Positions 12,101 through 23,105 of a stretch of 64,000 nucleotides of DNA are shown here, in pieces (positions within the stretch are counted from its first letter, which is position 1; each line of letters starts with the position of its first letter). Below the pieces are notes generated by a model that did not search any database, had not been told where the DNA came from, and was given only the letters and a program-made list of their open reading frames with translations. This DNA is from Durusdinium trenchii (lineage: Eukaryota; Sar; Dinophyceae; Suessiales; Symbiodiniaceae). The stretch covers positions 26,737-90,736 of the forward strand of contig CAXAMN010025694.1 of the NCBI GenBank assembly GCA_963970005.1, written 5' to 3'. Both the position numbers and the translations under genes were made by a program.

Positions 12101-15100
12101 TCTGGAGAGAGAGAGAGAGAGGATGAGGATAGAGACGACCTGGACGCCAGAAGTAGTATATAGTTATTGTATGTTATTGTATTTATTTACCTCATTACAG
12201 AGACCAGCACTTGTGTTTGCAGGTGGCAGTTGTCCCAATCTCAGAATCGGGTTGCCAGTCACTACGAATTTGAAGAGCTAGGACGTTGGTCACTACGAAT
12301 TTGACTGGCATGGGTACAAGTTGAAGCTGAGAGCTTGGTTTGTGGTTTCAAGAGACGAGGTCCGCAGTGATCTTGAGCGCAATGTCGCAGACACTGAAGC
12401 CCGGTTGAAGAATGACATTCGCCAGAAGCAGCAGGAGGCTTTGCACGCAAGAGACATTTGCACATACATTGACAGTACCCATATATTTTAGATAGCGACA
12501 TTTCTCTCACAATTAATTAAGAATTATGAAATTGACGTCGACGTGCATCACTGAGCAGAGGCACAACTTGAAGCAAGTTGATAGAGAAACTCATACAATG
12601 TTTGCATGGGAGTTTCTGCTTTGCTTGTATATCTGACAGAGCACAGCTTTTGGAAGTGTTCTGTGCAGACAGGCCTTTGAGAAGATCGGAGCTGTGGAAC
12701 AACAAGCAGAGCTCAGGAGCAGAGGACTTGGCTGTCGTTCATTTCAAAGACCATCTCACTTGCTACCTTTTCTTGCTATTGAGTGATTTCATGTGGCCTT
12801 TTTGATCCGGCTCCGTGTTTGTTACCTTCGGAGTGTGGCCATGTGACCGAGCGATTTCCACATGAACCCCCCGCTCGATCACGTCGAGGTGCTGAAGCAT
12901 CGCGGCGCTTGGGCGCTTTGGATTTGCGGATGAGCGGAGTACAGGGAGGAGAGAGACGTTTCTTTTTCCTTTTCGGGATGATGTGGGAACTGAGCCTTTT
13001 GGGTTCCTTTGGTTCGCTGCAAAAATACAAACAAGCATTGACTGTCAAGTGTAGTACTCTGGACACTTGTATGCTGAACAAGCGCTCAAATGGCATCTTG
13101 AACGAATCAAGGAAGAGGATTGAATGTTGTGGGGGGGGGTTGAACTGCGTTGGGTTTGTCAACAGCCAGCTCTACCTCTAAGAGACAAATCTATCCAGGC
13201 AGATTTACTGCCTTCATTGTCGCTGATAGTGTGGCACCCTTCATATGAATAATGTTTCCGACATATTCTCTTGACTAAGCCAACAGATTGTATATTTCAC
13301 CCACGCAGTCGTTTGCAACTTCCAGGACTTGGTGAGCACAAGCGCGATATCCTGAAGCTCCGCGAAGAGGCAGACAAGATATGTCAGTCTTTTTCAAGGA
13401 CTGTTCCGACACTTCAGACCTAGGACCAGTTCTAGTCGCCCAAAAGTTTCAAGACAGAGTTCCCCCAAAAGCAGCTCTTGCACCCCCCCAAAAAAGGAAC
13501 CAACCTAGAGATTTGTCACGTCTAACCGTGTCCCAAGAGGCGCGGAATCCAGGCACTTCCATCCCATTCGGCCAGGTCAATGGCCTGACCGTGAAAAGTG
13601 CCAGCCATGAGGTGGACATTCAGAAGAACAGTGATGCCGTGGCCCAGCAAAACTGGAAAAACGGGTGGATGGTCCGGGGTAAAGGTCCGGGGGGGGGCGG
13701 ACCGGCAAGGCAAAAGGCTGACCGGCAAGAAATGACCGGTGGGTCTTCCAAGTGACAGGAAGGTTAGCAGGGCATAGTTACCTGCCAAGACCAAAGTACT
13801 TTAGAGATCTCAGATGCAGCAGGATGCTTGCAGGCAAACTCACCTGTCATGTTGGCCACAGAGTTGCTAGGATATCAGTGACCAGAATCGACAGCCAAAG
13901 TGGAATTTGCTAGGTGCGCAAGATGGAGAAGCAGCGAAACATGGATGAGCAGAACTGGAAGGCGACACATGAACATGTAGCTTGAAAGCCGTAGCCCGGT
14001 ATCGGGTCAGCTTGAAAGGCGTTGCAGCGCAGAGCTTCAAGGGGAAGAGCAGAAGTCTGGTGATGGTTGGTCAGGAGTCGGAGAAGAATAGCGTTGTGCT
14101 GCAGCTTATGTTTATTATCCGGCTCAAGTCGTAGTTCTCGGCACGGGACCTCGCATGTCGAAGCCATCTTCCTACATGTACCACGCTTCAGTGCCGGGAG
14201 CTCAGAGGATCCGAAGCCGACGTCGATCCGCGATCCCGAAGAGCTCCCGCCTCGCCTCGGTGCGGTCCGTGCCGAGGGAGTCCTCTGGGGTTCGCAGCCA
14301 ACTTGCGAGCAAAGAGAGGTCTGGGCTTCGGCAGGCGGGGCCCACGCGTCCCGGCGCGGCGCCGCGGCGCGGTCGTGTCAGTGATCAGGTTTCCTTTTTT
14401 TTAATCACGAAAGCTAGCATCAGCTAGCTGGAGTTGCTCTTGCTTTAGCAAGTCAAGGGCTCGCAGCCTCGAGAATCATGAATCACGTGAAAACTTCACG
14501 TGTAGGGGGGGCCCCCCCCCCGCGGGTTCAACTCCCCCCTGGGACGCTTCCGGTACGTGCTATAGTGCTATGTTTAGGTGGCAGGTGAAGTAGGCCACTG
14601 TTTGAGTTTGGAAGGGGGGGCATGAAACATGAAATTTACGCGAGGGTTCAAGGCTTCAATGATGAGCATCACGGGAAGTCAGAAACCAGGCGTATCAGAT
14701 ACTCGTGCCTTTGAGCTTCCTTCGGCATCTCAGTGCATATGGCTGACACTTCACTCGAACAAACATACATAAACCAGGTGTATCTGATACGCCTGGTTTG
14801 TGACTTCCCGTGATGCTCATGATGCTGCGTTGCTTTTCTTCAGTCCCTCATTACATATACATGACGATCCAACAGCAGATTCAACAAGCTCACATGTTCA
14901 TGACATCGACATCGATAGAAGAAACCAAGCAAATCATGCAAGCAGCTTTGTTTTGCCTCTGGGACACCTCTTGGGCACCTCTTATGGCATCCACACTGGT
15001 TCAACTCCTCCGTGGAGGTTTTGGGATACGGTGCAACAGATTCAACAAGCTCACAGGTTCGAGAACACATCGGATGCATCGAACAGTGTGGCAAAGTCCA

Positions 15101-18100
15101 GCCACGCTTCCTTAATTATCGGGGACTTCAATTCTAAGGTTGGCTGTGTCATTGCTGTTTGTGTGTCTTACATGTTCACAACGTTTTACCTCATGAGCAT
15201 TTGCCTCACTCCGCTTGATGCCCCACCAGTCCGGATGCACCCCTGCTAGCTTTCGTCACCTACCCTCGGCCTCAAGTGGTAGATTCATTGTAATGGTATA
15301 ACTTCCAGCTGGGTGCAGTTCATGCTCAAGCGCAAAGTTCATGCTTCGGAACGTGGATCGTCTGCGAGGAGAGCTCGGAAAGTCCCTCCTCGGCATTGGC
15401 CAAGCCTCCCTCCGAGAGGCGCGGCGCTTTCGCCGCCCCGGAACCTGCTTCGGAACCTGCTTCGTGCCGCAGTGGCTGTTGCAAGCAAACGTGAGTGTTG
15501 CGAGGAGAACGTATGGCACCACTTCCAAGTGCCAGTAGTAGCAGCAGTGAATGATATATTCCGTTCTTGCTTTTGTTTCTTCGATCGAAGTAGCTTGGAG
15601 ATGCTTGAAGTTGAAGCTGGCTGCCCCGGTTTCCAGGAAGCTCTTCAAGTCAACCAGCTTGCCCAACCTTGAGAAGGCTTGTCCTTTCGGAGTGTGCCAG
15701 TTGAGCTTCCTTCGAAATATGTAAGATCATAGTTCGCCACGTGGAACTGCAGACCTACTGGACAGACAGGGCCTGCCTTCTTTCATGCCTGTTGCTGCCA
15801 TTCTTGTTCATCCTTTTTCGTCCTCAACAACCGGCAAAAACCGTTTCAACATCAACATAGAGCGGTCAATCCTTTGCATTTGGACTATATCAGCGGCCCA
15901 CAGACCTCCCTCCGCCCCCTCCCTCCCTTCCGCCTCCGACCCTATCGCTGATCCTCCACCTCCTCTCCCGACCTTCGGCGCGCCCGAACGAACGCACCGC
16001 AGGAACCCATGCGTCAGCGACCTCGCACGGCCGAGGGTGTGAGAAGCTTGACCAATGACAGTCCAGGCGAGCGAGCGAAAGACCGGAGATGGCGGTGGTG
16101 CCGGCGCCGATGGCGCGGATGGCGCCATGATGGAGAGCAACATACGGAGCATTGAAAAATAGATGTCGAGTCGTGTTGAGCACATGATAGCAAAATACGG
16201 AACTGTCAACGGATTCCATAGGCAGGTGTTGGGTGACCAAAACGTCTGTGTTTTTTTTCATCGCTCTGCGGCAGGTTTCCGCGCTGCCTCCCATGCTTCG
16301 CACCTTTTCACTGCCCAGGCGTTGGGGTGGTTTGCAGAATGAATATTATTGAGTATAGTATACAGTATACTATCCACAAGGTTTTGCTTGCTTCTGGAAC
16401 TTCCAGCCACAAAACATGGAGAGAACTGGGCCATGCTTCCCATGCTTGGCCGTGCGACTGTTCGTCTCAGGCGACGGCTTTTAAACGTCGGCCGCAGACA
16501 GCGTCAGGAGCGGTGGAAGCGTGCAGCCGTAAAATTTGTAATTGCCCGAATCAGTACCACTGGGCCAACTGGGTGTGATGACTGCTGTTTATAGGACGAC
16601 TCGGACAAGAATGATTCTCTGATCAGGAGAGAACAACAAGGGCTCGTACTCATTGATGTGCTGGCGTGAGACCACTGATGACATCAGGACTGAAAGGTCC
16701 AGGTGGTTGGGGTGAGTTGTGGAATGGTTGCTCTACTGAAACTTGTCACAAAAGTCGCGGAATTGCTAAATCCCACCAACATAGTTTCTCAAACGCAGGT
16801 AAGAAGTTCAACGTCTTAAACCTGCATCAAGCTGCTTCTGTTGGCAGAGAGACAGAGAGAGTGCAAAGCTGAGAAGTTTGCAGAAAAGAGCATTTCCCCA
16901 AGGAAAACGCGCGGAAAGCGGCCAGGACCTTCCCCACCGTGGACTCAAGGGCAGCATGGCTCCTCCAGCCTTTGCACGCTCCCTCATGATGCCAGAGATG
17001 CGGAAAGCCGGGCTCATCTTCTCCAGCTGATTGGAGGACATGCCTATGAATGATATGTATAAACATTTACATGGTTATTACTGTATGTAGTTGAAGTTGA
17101 AGGACATATTGAAATATGTCCAACGATGTACTATGTCATTACCACTATATATTCCTAGAAGAATAACTAGGATGAACATCAAATTGGACTCCGGACATAG
17201 TAGCTACAAAGGCGGCATTGACGTCATTTTCGCTTTACCTGCAGCACAGGAAGCACGGCTGCTGCCCTGGGGACACCGAAACAAAGAATGAGCTGGGCTG
17301 TGCAAAGAAAGCCGCGTAGTGCTGGCGTTGATTTTTTCTGGAGTACTTTGGGAAGGCAGAGCAACACTTGAAATCTTGGAACAAATCGTCGGCAAAGTAT
17401 GTGTGACTTGATTCCCAAAGAGACTCCGACTTCAATGTAGCCTCCATGGCTCAGGGCCACTTTAGGTTACTCGGGGTTGCATCGGATATTTGCATAGTGA
17501 ACAATGTTCGTCCTCAAACTCTTATTCGATGTGGGACTTCATTGTAAATTGCTGGAGCTTGAAAGAGGCAAGCCTCCCCCTGGTGGACCCGTGTGTGGCC
17601 ACTCAGCAGAAAGCGGTGCGACAGCGACAACAAGTCTGATTGTTCCGAATCATAGACTAGCTGATTAGCCACCCGGCTACCAGCATTCAATCCACTACTT
17701 CAAGTACAAACACTGCTGGTCTGGTCAACCATAGAGACGCTATGCAATTTTAACTGCGGCTATCCCACAACCTGGACACTTTTGTGAGTCGGTGAGTCGG
17801 GCCTGAATGAGACTTTTGTGCAAAAGTATGCTAAGGGAACTCACATTGCAGTGATCTACTATGTCTGTTTCTTTCATCTTTCGTCAACATAAGGCCACAC
17901 GAGTTTGTGACGCCCAAGTATGCCGGACCGACCGTCCGACGTCTGGCCCCACGCCTTCGCTGACTCGGTCAACCCCTGAAAGGGGCCGACTGAACGAGTC
18001 CCGCGGCGGAGCGAGACCACCGGTGGTCCTGGTGGTGGCGGAACGTGTGTCCCGGGCGGAACGTGGCTAGCCCAGGCTGCCTACGACTTGTTGCTGGAAG

Positions 18101-21100
18101 TGGTGAGGCTCAACAGCAGAGCGGTTCTGCCTGTTGGCTCACAACCTCCAGCAAGTCCTCATGAAGCATATGGCTTGGCACCATTCTTAATAGAATGCCT
18201 TTTTCCCCTGGCTTGTCCGGCCAGCACGGCGAGTGAGATTCCCATTCATCATCTGAATAGCAGAGCCTTCAAGCTTGGAAGCCTGAGACAATGCAAATCT
18301 CTCTCATTCAGCTGGACTGCACAGGCCGAGAGAGAAGCAGATTAAATTATAGCCTTGCCAAGAAAAAGTGCGCTTGGCATGTTCGGGTCTGGCATTTCGG
18401 GTCTTTGGTCCCAACATGTCCTGCTTCCAACACGTCCTGTTTGTGAAGGCGCAGATGGACGCCGTGCACGATGTGCTGGACACGAAAGTGAATGAAAAGC
18501 CCTTCGAGGAGGGCAGAGAGCCGGACAAGCCTTTTGCCAAACGCTTCCAAGAGGTGGCTAGCGCCATTTACGAAGACCCCACACGAATAGATCCAAATAG
18601 GCCAGCAGATCGATACTATCTGCCACTTGTGGTGGGACTATGTTGAGCGATGCTCACCAATGTCTCTTCTTGTTTGCAGGACTTGAAGCATTGTACGGCA
18701 TCCCTAACTCGTGGTGTGGTGAAGTTCGCTCAGGCCGAGCGGCCTTCTATGTACCATGAAAGTCATACACTGCTGCAGTTTCTCCAGTTGGCAATCATAC
18801 CTGGCTGGGCAAACGTTTGTAAACATTTATACAGTGCCGTCATTTTGCTGGTCCATGTAATGATGTGACAGCCCGAGTATGTATATAGTTTATCAAAGCA
18901 CTTTACAGATTATGTACCTCTTTTTTGGCTGGAGTCTACTCCATGGCGCTCTCAGGTGGTTGGCGTGTTCCCTGGACCGAAATTTGACGATGCAGAGGCT
19001 GGGCTGACTTCCGGAGAATACCGCAGACTTCCGGGCTCTTGGGCTGCCTGTTCCACATCTTTTGAGAATCAGTTCCACTCTGATGGTCCTTGACAGTCAG
19101 AGTCGCCAACTGGCCGAAAAACGCCGTGCGCGCACGCCACGACCGCGCGGCGGTTGTCCTCGGTCAGGGGGCAGACCAAGGAGAGGCTGACGTGGAGCTG
19201 CTGGGCTGGGAGGAGCCCCGAACAGGGCGCTGAAGCATCGTATCGAGCAGGAACATCGAATTGGATGGAATACACATGTGCTTCCGACTGAACACTTGGT
19301 GCTTCGAGTGTCATTCTGTATGATCCGAAGGGATTCGCAAAGTCTAGTTTCAGATGTTCTGTTTCAAGCAGTAGCTGTGTTCAGTTAGCGAATGGGTTTG
19401 CTCTTTTCCTTTTTGGTCTTTGCTGTTATTTATGCTAGGAGTGCGCCGAGAACCTTTCCTTCCGCGTGGACAAGGCATGGCGCCAACGCTGCTCCCAACG
19501 TTTCAGGAACGTGCTGGCTGCTTGGAAGCAACGTGCGCTCCAGGTGTGGAACGGTTGAGCAAAGCTAAATATTGAGCAAATTCAGCATGTATTTGTACAG
19601 TCTTTGTGCTTTACGTGCAATCTATCAAGTCTCTGCTAGGCAGATTAGGTCTCCACAAAGCCTTCCTGTCGATGTAAACCTTACGACGCTATATGAAACT
19701 TGATAACAACCATTTGGTTGAGTGACTCTTGCACAGCTGAGGACATGATTGCCAAGAAGGCCAGACATGAATCGACTCATTCGTGCATGTTGAGTGGAGG
19801 CATTTCCACACCCAACAGGTGTTCCAAAGTTACTTGTTCTTGAACAGTAGTCAGTTGGCTACTTTTCACCAGAGTCAGTTGAATTTGCTGCAAAGTTCGT
19901 TGCTTTCATCCACTACTGATGCAGGCAGATCACAGTGTCCTTCGTCTCTTGCAGATTTCACAGCAGCACATCGAGTGAGAAACTTATTGCTCTTTTTGCT
20001 GCTCAGAATGCTGCACTTGATCAGATCTTGCATTCAGAGCTTGGGAGAGTGACAATAGACCGTTTACAACGTGTATATACATCTCATGAGATTGTCGTTG
20101 CATATAGTGCATATTGATATACTGCAGATACTGTGCAGATACAATCGTGCACTTTCAACACCTTCCAAAAATTGGTGCGAACACTGTCAGGTCTCAGTTG
20201 GAGCGTGTGAAGCACGAGCGTGAACTCTGGAAGGAGGTGGTCGAACGCCGTCAGCAGCAACCACTTCAGTGTCTTGGACTGCAACACGTCGTCGATGTAA
20301 AGCGACCTGATTCATTTGGCGTCTCAGAACGCTGGTGTCATTGATCCAAAAAGCTGACTCAGTGCTTGGCGTCACTTCCGCTGCATGGCTCTCAAGTTTC
20401 TTTGGTTTGTTCTTCTTGCTCAAGTTGCTCTTGCACCTTGCCAAATAGTTACATAATCAGATGGAGCTCGTGAGCTGAACGTAGCCAAGGCTTGCACTAT
20501 CGATGAAAGAGCAGACCGCAGGCCCCTCCCAGCATCTAAGCTGCAAGAATCAAAGGGTAGTGAGCATGATGCCAGGATAGCACACTGACATGAGCAACGT
20601 GAGCATTGCAAAGATACAGATGTGTGCTGCACTTCCTGCAGACATGAGGTGAAGGAGGGCAGAGAGAGTTGTGCCCTTTTCGTGATTCCCTGGATGGCTT
20701 TCTGGCAGTTCATCATTTTAGAAATTGCTTGTATTGATGAGGCGCCAGTGTTCGCCTGAACACTTTTTTGGAATGTCAAGTGCCAGATAGCCGCTCATAA
20801 GGGCTTAGGAGGCTTAGGAGATATGCACGCGGTGCCATGTGCTGAAAAAATTGGCACATGGTGCTAATGTATTTACCAATGCCACTGGCTACATAATCTC
20901 CCTCTACACCTTCCACGGCAAGCTTTGGCAAAAGGATCGATGTCCTTGGACCATTTGCAACGCTTCGCGTTGGCTTTACCACTCCCATCTTTGCTTTGGA
21001 CTGTCGTAGCAGGGAGCAATGAACGTTCTGCAGGCGAAACTTGCCAGTCTCGGAGCCATGTTTCAGCCCCTTTGCTCGGTAATTCACTTCTCACTTCGCG

Positions 21101-21296
21101 CTGTGTGAGTGTACGAGATGCAGGAATAGCAAGCTCGCTCTACAGTGTGGCATCATGCAGACCAGTTGCTTTTTGGTGTACCTTCATTAGCCAGAGCAAC
21201 TGGCAGACTGACCATCCATCCACATAGCAACGAACTGCAGCCGAACGGTGGAAAGCCGAACTCACAGATGCACGTGCTGATCGGAACTCCGAAGTA
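6166..21296 (+). CDS. Multi-exon coiled-coil protein gene (about 20 small exons)
   Basis: Short plus-strand segments with heptad character (Leu/Ala/Val spaced among Glu/Lys/Arg/Gln) recur over 15 kb, each bounded by AG on the left and GT, GC or GA on the right. Approximate exons: 6166-6229, 6632-6730, 6886-6968, 7777-7861, 8459-8615, 9232-9294, 9585-9689, 9846-9916, 10089-10130, 12359-12450, 13326-13378, 13914-13976, 15333-15490, 18449-18553, 18680-18733, 19439-19553, 19737-19768, 19956-20046, 20189-20259, 21228-21296. Several adjacent pairs join in phase (8459-8615 to 9232 to 9585; 9846-9916 to 10089; 18449-18553 to 18680 to 19439 to 19737). Neither start nor stop is fixed, and this may be two genes. 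Likely a structural filament or scaffold protein; no named family is recognised. Confidence 0.5.
7094..7262. repeat. CTAGTAGC-type degenerate tandem repeat
   Basis: Units built on ACTAGTAGC and TAGCAACG-like words (GTTACTACTAG, GCTAGTAGC, TTAGCTACTAGT) alternate with the words GTCCTTG and ATGCCCTT. A related block lies in the opposite orientation at 11727-11868. Confidence 0.7.
7938..8054. repeat. TTCC/CGTT microsatellite
   Basis: About 117 bp of CGTTCCTT units pass into pure CGTT units and then into CATT units. It opens all-Arg/Ser-type spurious frames on both strands. It lies in an intron of the coiled-coil gene. Confidence 0.95.
8235..8283. repeat. GGTGCT repeat
   Basis: Short tandem CTGGTG/GGTGCT units, interrupted once. 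Probably intronic. Confidence 0.8.
8459..8615 (+). CDS. Exon of the coiled-coil gene (clearest long exon)
   Basis: This 157-nt segment, one base plus 52 codons, begins after an AG at 8457-8458 and ends before a GC donor at 8616. It encodes an uninterrupted amphipathic helix with Ile/Leu/Val/Met spaced at heptad a/d positions among Glu, Lys, Gln and Asn. It joins in phase to the next exon at 9232. The minus strand is also open here over about 80 codons, but only the plus strand gives heptad spacing. Confidence 0.55.
9232..9294 (+). CDS. Exon of the coiled-coil gene (63 nt)
   Basis: Twenty-one complete codons lie between an AAAAAG acceptor and a GT donor at 9295. The product is a charged helix rich in Asp/Glu/Ala with one Cys and one Trp. 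Phase 0 on both sides fits the exons before and after. Confidence 0.5.
9585..9689 (+). CDS. Exon of the coiled-coil gene (105 nt)
   Basis: Thirty-five complete codons lie between a CCGAG acceptor and a canonical GTCTGT donor at 9690. The helix has Leu/Val/Met heptads and an Arg-Arg-Arg-Lys cluster. Phase is 0 on both sides. Confidence 0.5.
9846..10130 (+). CDS. Two in-phase exons of the coiled-coil gene
   Basis: Exon 9846-9916 (two bases plus 23 codons) ends before a GC donor. Exon 10089-10130 (14 codons) follows a pyrimidine-rich CTCTTCAG acceptor and ends before a GA donor at 10131. The join is in phase 0. The first encodes a Lys/Glu/Thr-rich helix, the second a short Ala-Val-Asn-Ala-Leu helix ending in Lys. 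Confidence 0.45.
10437..11062. repeat. Higher-order minisatellite of GGAACTGGATC units with C-runs
   Basis: Six-base-register units of the type GGAACT and GGATCT/GGATCC form blocks of roughly 60-90 bp. Each block ends in a run of 6-10 C and is followed by a spacer containing AAAAATATT-like and CATTGCAATGCAGT words. The block plus spacer repeats at least four times, so there is a higher-order unit of about 110-130 bp. The 174- and 70-codon ORFs inside it (Gly-Thr-Gly-Ser and Glu-Leu-Asp) are repeat translations, not genes. Confidence 0.9.
11727..11868. repeat. CTAGTAGC-type repeat, opposite orientation
   Basis: Contains GCAAGGACGCTAC, the reverse complement of a word in the 7094-7262 block, followed by CATCGCTACTAGG twice and TTACTAGTAAC. 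This is a diverged inverted partner of the earlier block, about 4.5 kb away. Confidence 0.6.
12105..12122. repeat. GA microsatellite
   Basis: A short run of GA dinucleotides. Confidence 0.85.
13914..13976 (+). CDS. Exon of the coiled-coil gene (63 nt)
   Basis: Twenty-one codons follow a TTGCTAG acceptor and precede a GT donor at 13977. The product is a very polar Lys/Glu/Gln/Met helix. Phase is 0 at both ends. Confidence 0.45.
14504..14523. repeat. G7-C10 self-complementary tract
   Basis: A run of seven G is followed directly by ten C and then GCGGG. It can fold into a short GC hairpin. It may also be an assembly-sensitive spot. Confidence 0.8.
14659..14823. repeat. Long inverted repeat (two 44-bp arms, 77-bp loop)
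   Basis: The arm at 14659-14702 and the arm at 14780-14823 are reverse complements with 42 of 44 positions matching. The inner end of the right arm, together with the bases just before it, is itself a near-palindrome centred near 14786 (AAACCAGG...CCTGGTTT). It could be a foldback/MITE-like insertion or a structured RNA. No target-site duplication was seen. Confidence 0.85.
18449..18733 (+). CDS. Two in-phase exons of the coiled-coil gene with a textbook intron
   Basis: Exon 18449-18553 (35 codons) is followed by a 126-bp intron that begins GTGGCT and ends with a pyrimidine tract and TTTGCAG at 18679. Exon 18680-18733 (18 codons) then ends before a GC donor. The helix is charged, with a Glu-rich middle. 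This pair is the best local evidence that the scattered pieces are real exons. Confidence 0.55.
19439..19768 (+). CDS. Two exons of the coiled-coil gene
   Basis: Exon 19439-19553 follows a TATGCTAG acceptor and encodes a basic helix with Arg-Gln and Trp spacing resembling an IQ- or filament-like segment. A GT donor at 19554 joins in phase to 19737-19768, which starts after TGCACAG. That second exon is an Ala-Glu-Asp-Met-Ile-Ala-Lys-Lys helix. No calmodulin-binding function is claimed. Confidence 0.45.
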
Positions 21297-22992
21297 AAAA
21301 GAGCACGTCTCGGTGCTATACAGCTGCAGCCACTGGTCCGAACGGACTCAAAGCGCTGTGGACAAAGCGCATGGGCCCACTTGATGAATCGTATGAACTG
21401 ATGAGCTTTCCTGCGTCCACTTGGAGCAGGTTCGATATCCGTGTTTTTTGTCCAGATAAAGTGCGACAGCATTTCTCAGCGACAGCTTAGGATCCTGCAT
21501 ATCCACATGCTGTGCGAGACTTTGCAGCTGGGCATGTGAATGAGTGTTTGCAGTTCTGAAGGTTGGACTTGTCTCCCAAGATTGTTTTGTGGCATGTAGG
21601 AGTGAAAGCAAATCCTTGTGTACGTCGTTTTATTCTGAGGTTGTGTCAGAGAAATCTGTGGGTCCTACTTCCCGACTTTCTCTTCAAACGTTCATGCAGG
21701 CATGGGCCATGAGACCATCAAGAATAAAAATCATTGGCAGAGCTTGTCCATAATCTGACAGAGCGGATGATGCCGACATGCGGGCTTGTAACCAGTGGGG
21801 ATGGGTCAAAACCTGAAAACCTGGAGCCCCAACACCATGTAGCTTGACCCTCCAGGCAGGTCAACCAAGTTATCCTGGTTTTTACCCACAGCCAAGTGTT
21901 GGAGAACTTTGGATGGATCGAAGATTCTGCATATTGGATTTGCGCGCAGGTTTCAGGCTCACTCGAAGGACTGAATAGCTTGGGGGCCATGTATGGCCAT
22001 TTGCTGCTTTTTGGGATGGGATCGAGTCTGTTTGGTTCTGTCCTGCTTTCATTTCTGATCGTTGTGAAGGAAATGAAGAGCTGCGGCTGGAATATGCAGT
22101 TTGACTTCTGAGTGATCCATGGAAATGATGCCATGCTAGCTGCTAGTTGTTTAGTGAAGTTGTGCCAAGAGCTTCAAGCCCAAAAGTCACGTGACTCACA
22201 TCACTTCATGGTTCCTTTGGTCCAGCATTTGCTCAGAAGTGGGATTGTGCAGCGACAGTTATATATACTATTATATACTGTGACGGACATGCACCATGCG
22301 CACATTCTTTGAGTTGGTGCTGGTAGCCTTCTTTGAGAGTCGGTTGTTGTCTTGCCACAGGTTCATCCCTTTTCGTCATGCTTTTGGAGCGTGTCTTTGT
22401 TTCTGAGCTGCTCCCAGTCAGATGAACTTACTGTAACAGTAACAGAAAGGCTCGTTGTGGGGAACAGATTGGTGGGAACGAGCTGCGCAACAAAAAGAAC
22501 ATGTCTTTGGGAAACACACCAAGAGTCGCCCAGCAATTCTTTCACCTGAGATGGCCCTCAATTTCACACCTCAACAAGGTTCAAGCGTGCACCCAAGCTC
22601 CCCACAACATGTGAGCAGCCGTTTCCGAAATAGGTGGTGGATGGTGCCGCAGCCGCGTCAACGCGTCGCAACATAGACGTCAGAGTCAGAAGCCTGTGGC
22701 TTGGTGGAACTTTCCTCACCAAATCATGGTGCTGGTGCAGGACACAGGTCCAACCTGCCGCCACGTGGCCCTCCAAGCTGCGGCCCTACATAAGCACCCG
22801 ACGGCACACCGCCCGCTTCAGGTCCGACTGCCACCCGCCCATCCCAGGCCGCGTGCTTGGCAGGCCGACGCGCAGGACGAGGGTTACGGCCCCCCCCGTG
22901 GAGGAAGCACAACCGGTTTCAGAACAAAGCACCATGCAATCCTGGATGTGCGTTGAGAGGTTTTCTTCCATTCGACTCATGTTCAAGCGTTG
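21297..22992. other. No convincing gene
   Basis: One 71-codon plus-strand ORF at 21896-22111 has a hydrophobic stretch of about 22 residues in its second half, but no supporting splice signals or family. The GC-rich segment at 22640-22930 keeps several frames open on both strands without recognisable content. Confidence 0.3.
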
Positions 22993-23105
22993 TACTGTAT
23001 TGCCTGGATTTGCGTCGACGGTGATTTTCCATGGGCAAACCTGTATTCTGTATTGCCTGTATTCTGGATTCGACGATGATTTTCTGTATTGCCTGTATTT
23101 CCAGC
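22993..23105. repeat. Diverged tandem duplication around TGTATTGCCTG
   Basis: The word CTGTATTGCCTG recurs three times. It twice leads into a GGATT(T)GCGTCGACG/GGATTCGACGATG segment followed by GATTTTC. The unit is about 50-65 bp. Confidence 0.65.

Larger units (their letters stand above)
11063..12358. other. Intronic or intergenic stretch with CTAGTA repeats
   Basis: No exon of the coiled-coil gene is recognised here. CACCACA-rich sequence at 11190-11500 opens some frames without protein character. Confidence 0.35.
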
